The notes: generated by a model not told the origin, from the sequence alone. 64,000 nucleotides of DNA from Roseobacter sp. GAI101 (GCF_000156335.1 NZ_DS999216.1:41737-105736); one strand, 5' to 3'; shown: positions 47,101 to 50,914, numbered from the stretch's first letter. Program-made: numbers and translations.

Positions 47101-48235
47101 GCGTGGTGACTTCGCTGCCCGTTGTGAAAACCTGTTCGGTCAGGGACGCGTCGCTGAATGCCGTGATCCCGCCGCTGGCCGAAACCTGATAGAACAACTG
47201 CCCGCTCAGCGACGCTGGAATGACCGAGATGTCATCTGGCAAAAGCAAACGCTCGCCCTCGGCCAGTGCCTCGCCCATCAGAGCCAACCCGCTAGTGTGG
47301 TCCAGACCGGCAGCATGGCCAATCTCGTGCAGCATCACCGTCAGCAGATCGACACCTTCAGCGGCACCGTTTCCATCCGCTTCCAGCGCGTATCCATTCA
47401 GCGTTGCGTATTCTGTGTTTGTCAGGGGCGACGCATCAACGAACCACCCTGCCCCGGCCGCATCGCCATCAATAGTGATAAGGTTTGCCGTTGCATCATA
47501 ACTGGCCAAAGTTCCCGCAGCCAAATCGCCAATGACGAAATCAAGGTCCGCTGGCACCGGGCCGTTTGCTCCGGCCCACAACGCAACCGCAGCGTCGAAC
47601 GTCGCCTGCGCCTCTGTCTTCAGGCTGATGGCGTTTAAGGCACCGCTATTCGTGCCCTCAAGCGTCAGGTCATGGATTTCGGAAACGCTAAAAGCAGATG
47701 GCGCATGGGCATCATCTGCTGACTGAACTTCTACCGTAGCATCCTGTTGCGCAGGTGGCCCTGTCGGCGAGATGCTGTCCAGATCAACCGACGTTCCGAC
47801 CAACGTCGATCCGAACGCATAGTCAGGATCTTCATCCGCGCTGGCATCCAACGGTTCGTGCTGTACGACCTCACGCGCGGCGTTTTCGGTCCAATCTTCG
47901 GGCCATTCCATCTCGGCCTCGAGGGGCTCAGCTACCGCGATCTCGGCTGCCTTAGCATCCTGATTTTCGGTCGCATCAATGACCTCTACAATCGCGGCCA
48001 GGTTCGACATCGGATCGTCCCAGCCCGCCTTATCCGCGATGCGTGCCATTTCGCCCAGAACGGGGTCCGCAGACAAAAGAATTCGAGGTTCCAGCGCTTC
48101 GACCCGGAATGATTCTTCGCGGTTCAGGCTGTCATGTGTCGGGTCGCGCAAGACACCTTCAGCACCGAATCGAGAAGGCTCGGCGCGCGCGCCGTCCTTT
48201 CGAAACAATCTTGAAAGCAGTGACCTTACGGACAT
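23066..48235 (-). CDS. giant LEPR-XLL repetitive protein, N-terminal part
   Basis: An 8389-codon frame, probably the first two thirds of one gene running to 12426 (about 11,900 codons). The leader is basic and has no hydrophobic signal peptide; LEPRILLSADP (residues 48-58) is the LEPR-XLL signature found at the N-terminus of very large bacterial repeat proteins. A matrixin-like zinc site follows: HEIGHAAGLDH (303-313) and a Met-turn-like LALM (317-320). Then come 12 repeats of about 180 residues (about 710-2880), Ig-like repeats of about 120 residues (about 4500-5750), a beta-rich region, a short RTX block (about 6900-7210), DTVNVGS-like strands, and Calx-beta-like units (about 8110-8220). 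Likely role: a surface-exposed, calcium-binding adhesin or matrix protein. No ribosome binding site stronger than AGGG precedes the ATG. First gene of the export operon; sole long frame on this strand for 25 kb. Confidence 0.88.
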   Translation of the reverse strand: MSVRSLLSRLFRKDGARAEPSRFGAEGVLRDPTHDSLNREESFRVEALEPRILLSADPVLGEMARIADKAGWDDPMSNLAAIVEVIDATENQDAKAAEIAVAEPLEAEMEWPEDWTENAAREVVQHEPLDASADEDPDYAFGSTLVGTSVDLDSISPTGPPAQQDATVEVQSADDAHAPSAFSVSEIHDLTLEGTNSGALNAISLKTEAQATFDAAVALWAGANGPVPADLDFVIGDLAAGTLASYDATANLITIDGDAAGAGWFVDASPLTNTEYATLNGYALEADGNGAAEGVDLLTVMLHEIGHAAGLDHTSGLALMGEALAEGERLLLPDDISVIPASLSGQLFYQVSASGGITAFSDASLTEQVFTTGSEVTTLIGLAGNTDALVGADDLFGGLSQEGTFKITGLNRGTLSFATGATTDYALTYSNIGLLRGGNDTDTGLYVVEGENFDSVWDIASVNAGTVTSETGVTRFENIGKLVGGTEGDAIIYATGGLLTHGFDDSNQSTAADATNVYEITVGDFVTLSLGDGASVSSSFVQNQTVTGFVIGGAEVTLNNVDVVTMTVAAATLFAGSDGETYFTRKANGEENAATGVEGLNFDFDLRFYRQAYTDGPLSGYHVWASLDASIDQLTLINADAIKGSVGQAAVLLNVASQGAMTGAGNITDAVVLREAPAFASATAEFSSVTGTAALVFQEKSERAPGVFAYTDIAYFAGGLTLTKTTADVELPSGDTVFGDLLVFQLADASAFIGTGMELPSVLIAPADLEFETANAKGVLATDLNFSLGLFKTQATDTVVSVIYGGVNFTTAAESFGLAETKLIARELSIKLNVASDFSTALDWTQDALKDPSGVSYLDLNFDGIELLANVEIEIAETVLIAGQVELSVKTQTIDDGAIAATDATVVTFKLSDGFFAAGLIDFTRDANNELVKAPITRSLIDGGPTGVSDTFQGFYAAGVGFELALIARNAGSATIDGALAFETWLAFRATVENIDVRGLGGPDDFAIDGRDFLVTGNFASVVDVVADPGAVPTVMNWKNLAADLTGPQLDLTDAVLGLNGLEQFKIGGTLTLEVTNAVYLTSVFSMAVALDVPTDPVSGIDGDLILLTLSETTFFAGGRAVFGEDAEGNLVVNRGNASGVYVENANLSLGVLIDAGADVIDTTDDVTYIGLTGGFGLAQVLGLGNVEAQANDVTVRYNTAIDDAGLPVTKLDWSTIDYTDAATALGDLSTGTDFAVEGRIYFGHGLVYLGGGFSLATGSYTVSGSGLGADFVANVTTFLIDDAAFFAGVGGGFTYGVADPSLITGLIALEDLDGATGFDATGVSVELGFITEDAVAARSWTAIDARVGTADLVGLPDGFVASVKDVYFSTNVADEISATKLNWNDLTLDGTAFPTVTGLAAIGATDDSLGAVFDNTLGFSFGGSFRGEIDGTVLLAGSLTGDIVALETLDALPGEVAATENVNVISFTVSNGYLFAGVGGSFTTVDGVVAGIGAGGTGFTAADLSLDFLSVSQGQTDPTIAGTTQTWTALKAGAGQLDVRGINGIDLKAYDLEVRLNSASTTDPAAMATKLDWTTLNAADAPIFGTTSITDAVDGINADLDFSVMGAIEVAIEDNVLLFGAFGINAQTKTIDDNNGIVVADASVLSFSISGATLFAGAGGALIYDDLTLRATGLEEGGTGIAVQDANLELAIISEAATAAAPLSWLAVAGEIGQADLRGIDGAIAIARNITFRFNGAATDAAMVSTKLDWTGIDDFNGTRIGTIEETLDLSFGGQIELNIQNNVIVAAGFAGTIQTVSNVTDGAGITVAEAQLVKFNLSSAYLFIGDGGAFTLAGDLPSGVVNGVADQGTGFAVTNAALNLYVVNETAGIGATSVRSWTGLYATASQVAPRGLPEGLEIAVTDIEVVFNKATVTALPGGVATEGTKLDWVNVSQFSAVPDVFDAGTDLKVAGTLTLDAFGFVDLGARFDLQVVSGVQAQLDTDAALEDANLLLLGLTLTDPLFIGQPGGVGISVGSGNVAVALLSAVPDAVLTATVTTIPSATAITGSLGNATITNLPDGIVFNINSLTLDYYTHVPLDVADPGFDWTTVVVPDQVSGDGVLFNYGPRGAPLDARFNETADTTQVTGAVSFSAFDFIAAEATFSFAQDIVDVDVNSDQSFDLATDMDNASLTRISLGVVGTEADPGLTIGIRDGPGMSVVSAGLVFASITSSDPVLDARGYFGLKANIDTATLEGVDVIDATLNNGAIEVNSAAIIGSLTPLTVLDWNRAVNLGSTEWNTTTAIDPGTYDILSATNRNGIVAPQTDTVLDVTRDGIALYADATIIIDDFIHARGEASLVSEQNVAARTLDDATSFNTSVLRLGLANVAVFAGTGVPNYVTDPVSGRVTGVDPASNITGVTLNVNSLGILLVKESPTVPAATTPLRSWYAVKASGDAALLGVDGLVLSGTLNVAVNGIDKTLPTYSTLDFSDADVWNVTVGENPRITFDDLIETVVEVRGSLVLGVEQYVFISGEFAFRKGDALLDVVLSDGAARTVSLLTVGARDVNIFVGTGYDLEQAFDAQTDLVGLKISNGFVALALLQSVDATTGLPIAAGLPTAGAYTALNAGGDVELVGIDGLTLSAYDFEVKYNAASVGRTINFDTNNLIVPTGLDAADDVTLSMAAEILEVTGFAVITIDQYVFLSGNVTFYKGLVIPATANPTNKTFGVMQISGSNINAFVGVGGPYFELDVPNRTSSVPAAAGSAVGVAVQGISFDLALLSQVEISAVTGQYIASLNGDRYTALYAEVAGVNLVGVGGVALSSNNVKIKVNQGRTGAPAGTPQTALPAAFDFTEVTGLSPGATTPETVEPDFLYVFKEQGFRETIIGFEAIGTNAGTGLSLLINTSGVTPTSVASADFALQADVTFERTTLRNGSIVTKISATDVTASLGTIDVDVTGNALILITPAGLSANIDVTLPAKSFTDGRNTFAFDSPNFRLELNTATVPVNEEFKVAAYLDGNGVEQTTRSLDLPGGKFIRITGENLRLRVDLGNATGTITADDRPELAFGGTISLSTFSDVTDPANVKKRTIFVFSEVTGTYTDPDSDPDDPDVYGLTDAKGVIIYYAGETDPTQNGLAGQIELTAQGGGGDFAAEGTGILRFNTTGRIIDQTVDIGDAVYRLTFSAAQTATPAKSFFIQLGVADVTLSYDPYLTITGSVTTLNIADYANFVAAGVSSGISGRNISIFLGDKGPDLESTDDDVGLLITNTQLVVLEFVTSGLRTFAIYAKGDASVVGIDGLRIQGSVEVWINNSGQMIETTQVLDIPRLDADDMLPSLAVKFVSGTMEMVMGGTGDQKLTIGIGATAAEDVVVITSDAVQFTRTPLGVIEVFAPDTRITVNPEGDADRAIGLGGAARFNFGGGNGFQLSDIRLTSYTINGQTGVVNSRPRDLVQLSADLAAPLQNQIVRLDQLNYIDVIFNNNNYLSTPSNPDGIVDSSITDDEQEFIIRAVNQSGTTFNIEVSGAATRVEGTAKPTFRYEILNKPDSIPTNSPITYEVEFLANSWKDSANSLGAREIERFSVLRALGNGFGAAEFELARLAAAQAASIALAKPFSGATVDATQLNAAGFIDVTFRTTVGQRLNIATIDGNEIRISAVGGAANVGGVIGVAQVSATTWRYFIAAKPPAPVVGVPASPVGAAANTLSNAAFSVGDVQVDFIAGTWSYDQDRTGLPTTTVLFGAVDGVTLTDRTTNNAASVGTAADPLRVQYASVFTVANIPEVQTSGLSFNIGPVTIESPSVGLDKLAFKDGRLILTIAIGADRAALAFGSTPPQGGTPSNTGGTSVVINGLLVKFDVGIDVLAAVTGGEPDIGFTGKWEVTADSLIGTVPEVLTFEAVNIKIGYDPDYDASKDLLNTLEGAGQKLVEIGTVRVTFPSFGLTGLITGTALTPGLIVYENGFSLKTAQLIYGGLNSNPTAASATRTDSQTGPIRFGSLLEFDDLRIGVTDFSVVFGQAVNFNGSIFFASGGAKFAPGKPISADIRDRTGPELTDTVGAPDTEAIRLGLTFTNGVVDGFIWRMDTFRITLGPNLVLTGQDLNLDTGAAADEELISFAAIGAELTVGSVTLVGEARQFAFLGDGTFVTKRGFGVFIGVGSATGATFKWPAWLPIRITEIGVQWADIQAAPEKFVLTLSATITGLQGNAGLKFEGTVRGIQIDVGALIGGDNPIIGIESLGVSISGNVFGGEIEGTLIGGIIKVDANGNEIGVLDTDTVVADRVFFIGVEAGYSVAGLSGFTIRFALSELGPLGVLVTAQIPGGILLEPISGLTINNFTGGVDFFTSLPDITTPSELTGPAFQLPANVSVDGWLDMVRGQVLTQYRLVQANPSQSGFAAAFQAPMVITGSAKLYSIYTSQLTFNGQVTIKISTDGKILVIGQLNFAADNLSLSARLYANLSKIASGEATILFLAKIPDQIDLITIEGSLRFGFQTLLGDDVAIAIVQDRAASPTQELAGPGTGTELGQSAINNAGYIDVTLDAAPTTASGVILDPGSVLDLAPELILADGSGVVLDDTLAPVHLGGTTYRFWVIGTATGDISYTYVNQGWSYLNEQTGAVLYSGVADEESSETGTAAVVSGPWIDIRFIPEIGADLTLDDLRAIVNKNVAPFTVRDQNDAIVALKSFSATTVNNARVIVGDDIVRFFFAGDALATGTYTVEFNAGGWTRDNTPSIQTVTQSFKIVNPTAKLVGPFGTSDTGYTADVNALNAGSNELIISFRAPSGNALDYASIFDTGAEFTLTLNGSNVTVGAPVAVRQGFVDDATSPDNGKVIYTAVTVPADLAAEGVTLEEYLTSEGITQFKYTITQGGFVYAPGVYELSFVDNAFSDAAGNQSIVTPAIELVVEGATAALVNPGEGASIDINRLGARSYIDITFQAVPTGFAGYDLASITDLGAEFTLSGTGIGSIALDSAQAPTLMSGTATGTPTYRYWLTGDFADGASVGSVTVTAINGSWSFVKAAADITNTGTVNDGVLEIGEVDAVAGATNPLSLTSIFGAPPTGYSLDPASLLDAAPEFIVTSGGALAGNAATVRQDDGSSTDTAVQYRYAIVPTDPAATTAAVGLTFKQDQVSYKADLARALTVTSLNGGETGDVSYVDILVTPATGQIVPDFTANVANFTLSGAGAAGVTVTGLKDLGAGITRVFLNGGFSVGKAGLNIAANSFGVAGAQNRALTLDFKVAGAQATIVNPGVDGTIGIGTINGRGYVDLSFARPAEGLRIGSIIDLAPEFAFVGSNVQIAFDDTQAPEWLNPDPVVDVAGKPVDPDTLTEDYRFRYWTKGTFTTGTTIERIATFVNEDGIEEATVLRNDGAAVTTTGVVSFAPLTLDTSWIDVRFTATFGDVIDFATLGDEIIVTIGPEASPVSVGITGAMRIGDGLTVRYFLGSDLSAGEVRVAVQAGTYSSGSNAGEASVETFQVLQLSGAIADPVDGGVIGLDDLNNRGYIDVRFAMPSYAFEIDQASVTDLDAEVTFSATNGTIVADTSQAPIYLGMDGTDAIFRVWYLGSFRGDATANNVTVEFIGGSFNWLDASGNTVDAATASNSVELQIEQGTTPAAFYLSLQLGTTELLDRASIAAGIASGAYTITRADGSTLTVTGQYARAPPAGATDVEPLRPGLIELTVSGGIAANPIAAGEFVTLTYSATAWTYDGTAIEAQQTQTLSVTSAQTNGYIDVQFATLGDTAINPEFAINTQTLTGNEFTLGGAGATVAVLQGSPTDLGNNTFRYYTSGAYTTGDVIVTFTAGSWSDLEGNTGAQSTESFKIIDRVADGATPAPGGATTSKIFYIEIAGGIRYDAPGLGGESLLEQRGMARLTFGTYNDPDRGDVFRFSLKFSGTAKIIKLGNVGSIAGSFTIEDGGNTGVPQFWGVAAVQTNFSALNPLGLHIDASAVLQINLSNQDRTETIALEGIPGDQLGVVISGQSNISSLGLSTTPPLFAERDVTQGLRTAFAASGIDVTLAENATVAMTKKLAGDVNQWRITSAGKTYFADQNGTELILSSDEQSFNLLAGSFAFKIQGSVTLTAPNEDPAVSPLAELKGGFYLSITSERIEIFATASAKVFGGTRAAVLIEGRAQGLFIVDLVADAGGRAGIAGSLSLERTGGSQSTDGNQDTGDFGGIPTDLFVLDVTISLIFNTTGVDQEFIVPTSFLPLLPADAPAKIVIGGNAPGTTGPTDYYFIALLEGSVTLFNAVTLTGSLQLANGQSEIDGETVNSTRLTGNVSGSIQYVGVVSGLLDLEIRISPAGNSGVVGRALLTLESGLAVPGVDLEANATLSLEINTFTATENFVTFLNADEVAKIPTSAHYLELVLDEDTGQPITDISGNKKGVIVLKNGLSLYIEAVLKIDPIVELRGAFTFEIRNNGTEVSAEIAVKAQLVGVIEDLDLVGKIVISDGGMIIYGLIQITNAGIPDVLTFNGRASFELNTFSSKRDIQVQGTDRTVESGVKLEINGSVTFADFATASGKTTIAILSNRTEISFDVVFGLGGLNVRAAGAAGLYYTGNQITGIALGLSVSIDANVARVIDISARGSLTLNTTGKDRRIGSFDLKADSFSLKLTGSVEFLKTIKFNASFSVVVVNEEWTVAFNANINFFGIATMSANGVFRSDGTFNVDLTGGVLLGSRTFGMEGSFRFNVYYDYLNRPENGTPSNLAIGFSGSASVSLYGLGINWGGASIGFGAKIENVERGGRVPINVKAYASVKVLFIRIKLNLNFTIGYLELPEPIKLADQNGGDLTLNMGNSNGDRGIGAGATDETYIIEQIAPGTIKLIYSGREQIFTGVDRIIGYGDAGNDVILVREGVDADLLFDGGSGIDLVDYQGSGRAIINKTDNATDFGDQITIGRFAAAGSEVYGTNVTRPLADGETASLLGDRIISRSTNSITIDAKGGDDFIQQLGAGAATIRAGAGNDIVFGGAGNDNINGGSGVDEIDGGEGSDTIDGGNGVDLIFRTLEAAGILTVNGTGAQDTVFVTGSARADTARVTKGSVEIRNGDNTRGVNILGGAGTVQVQLLGGNDTVIIDDISGQNVNRLIIEDDLAIEGPGFRDDPADRPGSREGSSDSNADTVIINGSAGVDTFTLLQDTVDASDIKVDAKWNGTNTAIAIVLNDFRRSAGDKLIINAGASGDTIDASRLTQNTVALELNGDGGADTITGSSFDDVIDGGSDNDTITGGEGFDTFLDSGTNDAGDTLSETFTGYDFGLFEDRFVVGIVSGPSSDVWTGATLENLIGIFENVTLKGGPNAANRMVVNDLDRTIRVNGSVVSVAAFDGTATLDAKSTGSSETYHINAPKGSNFTVVINDTGSGASTVRFYGSDGSDAIIVNDDTLAVTGAATVGITHTGTDNVVLNTAGGADEITVQSTDIPLQINSGLGDDTIRVGNAGGSLTAIDAVVTINAFDVFAPGATAPTDRGSDTLLINGRYDANASSGSIGLIDPANLEGFMSVTGFNLVDGNKTVAINYIAVEIVEIDLGEGANTATITSTGLADKTTLRTWGGVDMVNIHVINGPTVVQTGTGVDSVVVGNPISTTIGSEYTVNDILFGQLTIDGGSEAVGTAEGIDVLRVSDNGDTTPDRGGRLTADEIVGLGMTVGIKYTSFETLILETSDANNELHIDGTHVGLTQIDMGDEPVSPTDDAANDVLNIERLGGQTEIKLGQGNDIVRVNYDRYGKQTFTNGLQSGDMGTTYQLDLDGEQGSDFYQIGLSGEGTALIRLLDSGISGQGADRAEINGTNRADLFLFRANADPAVAIGVVAALQLDENDDQVAGILEEVQYNGALEGDIQVNGRDGNDLFVFDDTLATFNVFGDAGDDTFQIGQLFDSARDASNPFNGLKGRDQYTTTQVTLGFLSNGISKNATLNGGTGQDNFTVYSNKAELFLFGNEDDDSFLVRSFVRVDPDDPAAPYTNINGGQGADFVSYNINAPVRIDGGDGFDSLTIVGSEFGDDYVITENGVFGGGLFVSFVGLEKLVVDALQGNDTFFIESTNENVQVEIVGGLGSDNINIAGADLSDVTEGGAITVVSNSLNGHNGLIQTTVSSNDDRYNAIFAKDVVANIADNDEAGVIIFNDYDALRVFEDTQTSPLLIHNTYGIALSRAPDRKVTVTITPTRGTESAQAAGGKGVMVNGSETFTDLVFDATNWDEIQYVTVTGVNDALAEGRQVVNLRHSVVEGTVGTDAQPYDGVVVADVLVEVIDNDSAEVLIFSRTDDASTVDTIDQEVAAEDIRLTANGDSVYVALSRAPTGPVAVTFNVGDGATVSFTGLSVTQSGNSVIVGFDGTNWNTPQLLRIAANNDGVDEGVHYTRITPEITSGQDAFLGLGQAMLRAVLRPISTPTSARAGCRGVVPVRRYPDLPWHDHRCVIET
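31000..34750 (-). repeat. about 11 Ig-like repeats of ~120 residues
   Basis: Units begin with a phrase like GYIDVRF or SYIDITF, continue with LDxASITDLAAEFTLSG, and end with YRYWLxGxF and GSWS. Starts are visible near 34,690, 34,380, 33,960, 33,520, 33,120, 32,850, 32,510, 32,130, 31,800, 31,460 and 31,120, a mean spacing of about 357 bases. Two related but diverged units occur near 37,870 and 37,400. The fold is inferred from the strand-turn pattern. Confidence 0.7.
39600..46100 (-). repeat. 12 tandem repeats of ~180 residues
   Basis: Each unit contains a core of the form TKLDWTTL (variants LDW, MNW, LNW, FDW, LDF, FDF), then a strand ending VFxxGGxF or a similar glycine-rich phrase, and a following DLRGIDG-like segment. 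The core falls near 45,705, 45,125, 44,600, 44,085, 43,515, 42,985, 42,450, 41,970, 41,435, 40,830, 40,310 and 39,745, so the period averages about 540 bases. I do not recognise the unit as a named domain. Confidence 0.75.
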
Positions 48236-48514
48236 TTAATGTACCCTGATGGGGATAAACTACATATTTCAGGCACCCCAAAAATGGTGGGTCGGCACAG
48301 GTAAAAACGCAAAAAATAGCAAAATTAAGATAATACGTTTTGACCTTAGGCGGAAATCCGCAAGGAAAGCAAACTTTTTAGTGAACGGTGGGAACTCTTT
48401 TCAGCACGAACCATTTTGGCTGTAGTTCCATTTGAGGGGGCCACGTGGGTGTATTGGAGAGGCAGAAGAGGTGTCGAACCGTGCAACACTCATCGCCAGA
48501 ACATATGGACAATA

Positions 48515-48643
48515 CATCCCGAATTTCCCCGTCAGATCATTGCTCTTGATGTATGGCTCGACTTCCGATTCAACTTCAGTTTGCGTGAGTTTGGAGAATT
48601 AACGCTAGAACGCGGTGATGACGTTGCGAGCGAGATTATCTAG
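48515..48643 (+). pseudogene. IS6-family transposase relic
   Basis: A translated stretch of about 42 residues (HPEFPRQIIALDVWLDFRF, then NFSLREFGELTLERG and SEII) matches the N-terminal part of IS6-family transposases, where the usual form is FPxEIIxxAVWLYFRFxLSLRxVEDLLxERGIxVSxExI. It ends at a stop after SEII where the catalytic domain should begin. The intact IS6 at 54566-55374 contains the related segment YPREIIALAVWAYHRLALS, but the two are clearly different elements. Confidence 0.6.
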
Positions 48644-48950
48644 CGTCGGACGGTCAAGTTTGGCCTCCTAAATGCCCAAGGGCCAACGCCTCTGCAGCCA
48701 CCCCCACCTCCATTCCGAATACGAGCTTGAATGATGCAAGGCTTGAGATCACAGGATGGTCTACAACGCGTGGTATGGATACAGTCAGCAACCCGCCGTC
48801 ATTCCATTCTCAACATCCACTCACATTGGTTCGAAGCATTCGAGACGTGGAATCTGCGGCAAATAATGTTTGGTTTAGAAACGGCATCCCGACTTGCAAA
48901 CCCGGCGAGTTATCGTGAATGCGCACCAATGAGTACTGTGTGTTGACTAG

Positions 48951-48966
48951 ACGGTCCGCGGACCGT
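48951..48966. promoter_or_regulatory. parS-like palindrome 1
   Basis: ACGGTCCGCGGACCGT is a perfect 16-bp palindrome sharing the core GGTCCGCGGACC with the site at 49138. RepABC plasmids carry perfect palindromes bound by RepB as centromeres; location next to the operon and repetition of the core support that role. Confidence 0.6.
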
Positions 48967-49137
48967 TGAAGTCACAAGCCACGACTGCATGTCGTTAATC
49001 TGAAATCCCTGAGGTTATCAAGTTCATTCCGTCAGAAAGGCGAGGGCCGGGTTTTCTAGCCTAACGATCATAAGGTCGTATCCTGGTGTCTATAAACCTT
49101 TCACGGCTGACCCTCGCTGGGTTTTCACTTTTCACAG

Positions 49138-49155
49138 CGCGGTCCGCGGACCGCG
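49138..49155. promoter_or_regulatory. parS-like palindrome 2
   Basis: CGCGGTCCGCGGACCGCG is a perfect 18-bp palindrome with the same GGTCCGCGGACC core, 187 bases from the first copy and downstream of repC. Likely RepB binding site for plasmid partition. Confidence 0.6.
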
Positions 49156-49639
49156 TCAGCTAGAGCAAGCAAGAACTAATACTCATCAGATCCGGGGCCT
49201 AAGATCTTGATGCAGACTTCGGTACTAGCGGTTTTGATGCGGCCATAACTGTTGGACAGTGCGGGGAGTGACTAGGCTGGGGCGCTTATGGGTCCGTGGA
49301 TCATATCGGGCATCCTGTACGTTACAGTGTAGTTACGCTCACCATGACCAAAGAGAAAAAGACCGCTGAGCGTGAAGGGCAGTAATGGAGAAACGGTAGG
49401 CTAGGGGGCTGCCATCAGTCCGGCTTTGATATGTCGCCCGATATGCTGAACCTAAACGCAGGGCATCTAAGTAGATGTCAGCCCATGCCTTAGCACAACA
49501 AATGGCACAATAGCTGCCGCTCGAAATGCGTGAGGCTTGGCGTGGACAGAAAATTGCTTATGGCTAATCGTTCTTGACGCCGTTCATAACTCCCACTGTT
49601 TTCCGAAGTTCATCTTAGATTTCAAAATATTGTTTCTTC

Positions 49640-49662
49640 CGAACCCCTTTTGAAATGGTTCG
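49640..49662 (-). terminator. hairpin after repC
   Basis: CGAACC (49640-49645) and GGTTCG (49657-49662) can pair, starting eight bases beyond the repC stop on the minus-strand transcript. There is no clear U-run, so termination would be weak. Confidence 0.35.
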
Positions 49663-49669
49663 AGACACA

Positions 49670-50914
49670 TTAGGCGACGTGCCTAGCATACTGTCCTGTT
49701 CGGCATACGCGTCCCGCTGCAATGGCATCACCTTGGTGATAACTTTCGAGCATCTTAGCCAGATAGGCTTGAGGAGCTTTGATTGTAGCGATCTTCTGAG
49801 CAATATAATCCAGTACGAGCAACGCATTTCGCCATCCAATTTCTGTCACAGCATTCAAGACGGATTTTTGTCCAAGTCCCAAAAAAGAAGAAAATTCAAC
49901 CAGCTTGTCCCATAGGTCCTGCGCAGTCCGAGGACCGTCTGGGTAAAAGCTGCTGATCTGGATACACATTGACCAAGCTCCCCGTAGATCCGAAAGTTTG
50001 AGGTCTGCAGTTCTGCTGCCAATTGCCGGTCTTTTTATATATTCTTTTCGTTTAGACTCTATGTGCCGGTCAATATGTCCGGCATCGGCGGCAGATTTGT
50101 CCGCCACAGGGCAGGGTACTTTCCCGATGCATCCATCGACGGGCTCCGATGGAATATGCAAGCGGTCTGAATTCTGGGATGGGGCAGGGCAGGGGAGGGT
50201 AGGTTGCTCCGCTGTTGCGGATAGAGCTTCTTGTTTTGGCTTGGGGATGATCTGTACTTCAATAGCGTCGACCCGTTTTTCGGCTTCACAGATATCCGAA
50301 ACACTGATTGTCTTGCGCCGGAACAGATTGCGCAGGAGCAAAGCGAGATCGCTTAGGACGTCAGGCACATATCCTATATGGTCCGTGGACCATCGCTTTA
50401 GTTCCGACAAACGTGCGGTGACCCGTGAGATCAGCGCACGCTTGCGCTGCCTGTCTTCTTCAAGCCTTGCCCTGATCTCTCTGAGTTCGTCGATGCGCAG
50501 AAAGAGGGGTTCAAGATCGATGCCATAAGCATCAACGATCCGGCCAGACGCGTCTCGCACGGCAAAGCGGCGGCCGTTAGCAGATAGTTTACGGGCCACA
50601 AGACCAGTCTCGTCCAGACGGGTTTCTGATCGACGAAACCCGCGCTCCTCCATGCAGTTGGCACGCGGGAGGATGGCCGATACTTGCATGAAAGACATCA
50701 GCAGCTGGCCTGACTTTATTGGCCCTTTGGGGAGCACGCTAAGGTGGGCCCCCAGTACAGCGATGTCGCGATCGGATAGGCCAAGCACGGCAGCGGTATC
50801 TTTCACCAGCTGGAGCACCTCCCAGCGGTCGATGTGGAATTGGCCTTTTGCAGGGCGTTGACACAAAGGATCCTTGTGCCCCGCCAGCATAACCGAGGGG
50901 TTGATATATGTCAT
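49670..50914 (-). CDS. repC: RepC replication initiator (repABC plasmid)
   Basis: The replication initiator of repABC plasmids; it binds an origin that in this family usually lies inside its own coding sequence. The 414-residue product shows the typical N-terminus (FHIDRWEVLQLVKDTAAVLGL, then LSVLPKGPIKSGQ), the conserved AILPRANCMEERGFRRSETRL block with a winged-helix character, and a basic coiled middle (RARLEEDRQRKRALISRVT). It is the last gene of repA-repB-repC, after a 237-base gap that holds the antisense RNA candidate. A near-palindromic site (50379-50394) lies within the gene. Translation starts at an ATG (MTYINPSVM). Confidence 0.92.
   Translation of the reverse strand: MTYINPSVMLAGHKDPLCQRPAKGQFHIDRWEVLQLVKDTAAVLGLSDRDIAVLGAHLSVLPKGPIKSGQLLMSFMQVSAILPRANCMEERGFRRSETRLDETGLVARKLSANGRRFAVRDASGRIVDAYGIDLEPLFLRIDELREIRARLEEDRQRKRALISRVTARLSELKRWSTDHIGYVPDVLSDLALLLRNLFRRKTISVSDICEAEKRVDAIEVQIIPKPKQEALSATAEQPTLPCPAPSQNSDRLHIPSEPVDGCIGKVPCPVADKSAADAGHIDRHIESKRKEYIKRPAIGSRTADLKLSDLRGAWSMCIQISSFYPDGPRTAQDLWDKLVEFSSFLGLGQKSVLNAVTEIGWRNALLVLDYIAQKIATIKAPQAYLAKMLESYHQGDAIAAGRVCRTGQYARHVA
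50379..50394. promoter_or_regulatory. parS-like near-palindrome inside repC
   Basis: ATGGTCCGTGGACCAT differs from a perfect palindrome only at the central pair and shares the GGTCC..GGACC arms with the sites at 48951 and 49138. It may be an additional RepB site or a relic. Confidence 0.4.

Larger units (their letters stand above)
48236..49639. other. long non-coding gap between repC and giant gene
   Basis: 1.4 kb without an intact gene. It holds an IS6-type transposase relic (48515-48643), two large palindromes of the plasmid partition type (48951 and 49138), and at its left the AT-rich promoter region of the giant gene (about 48,250-48,380, minus strand). No other reading frame here has convincing start signals or protein character. 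Confidence 0.5.
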
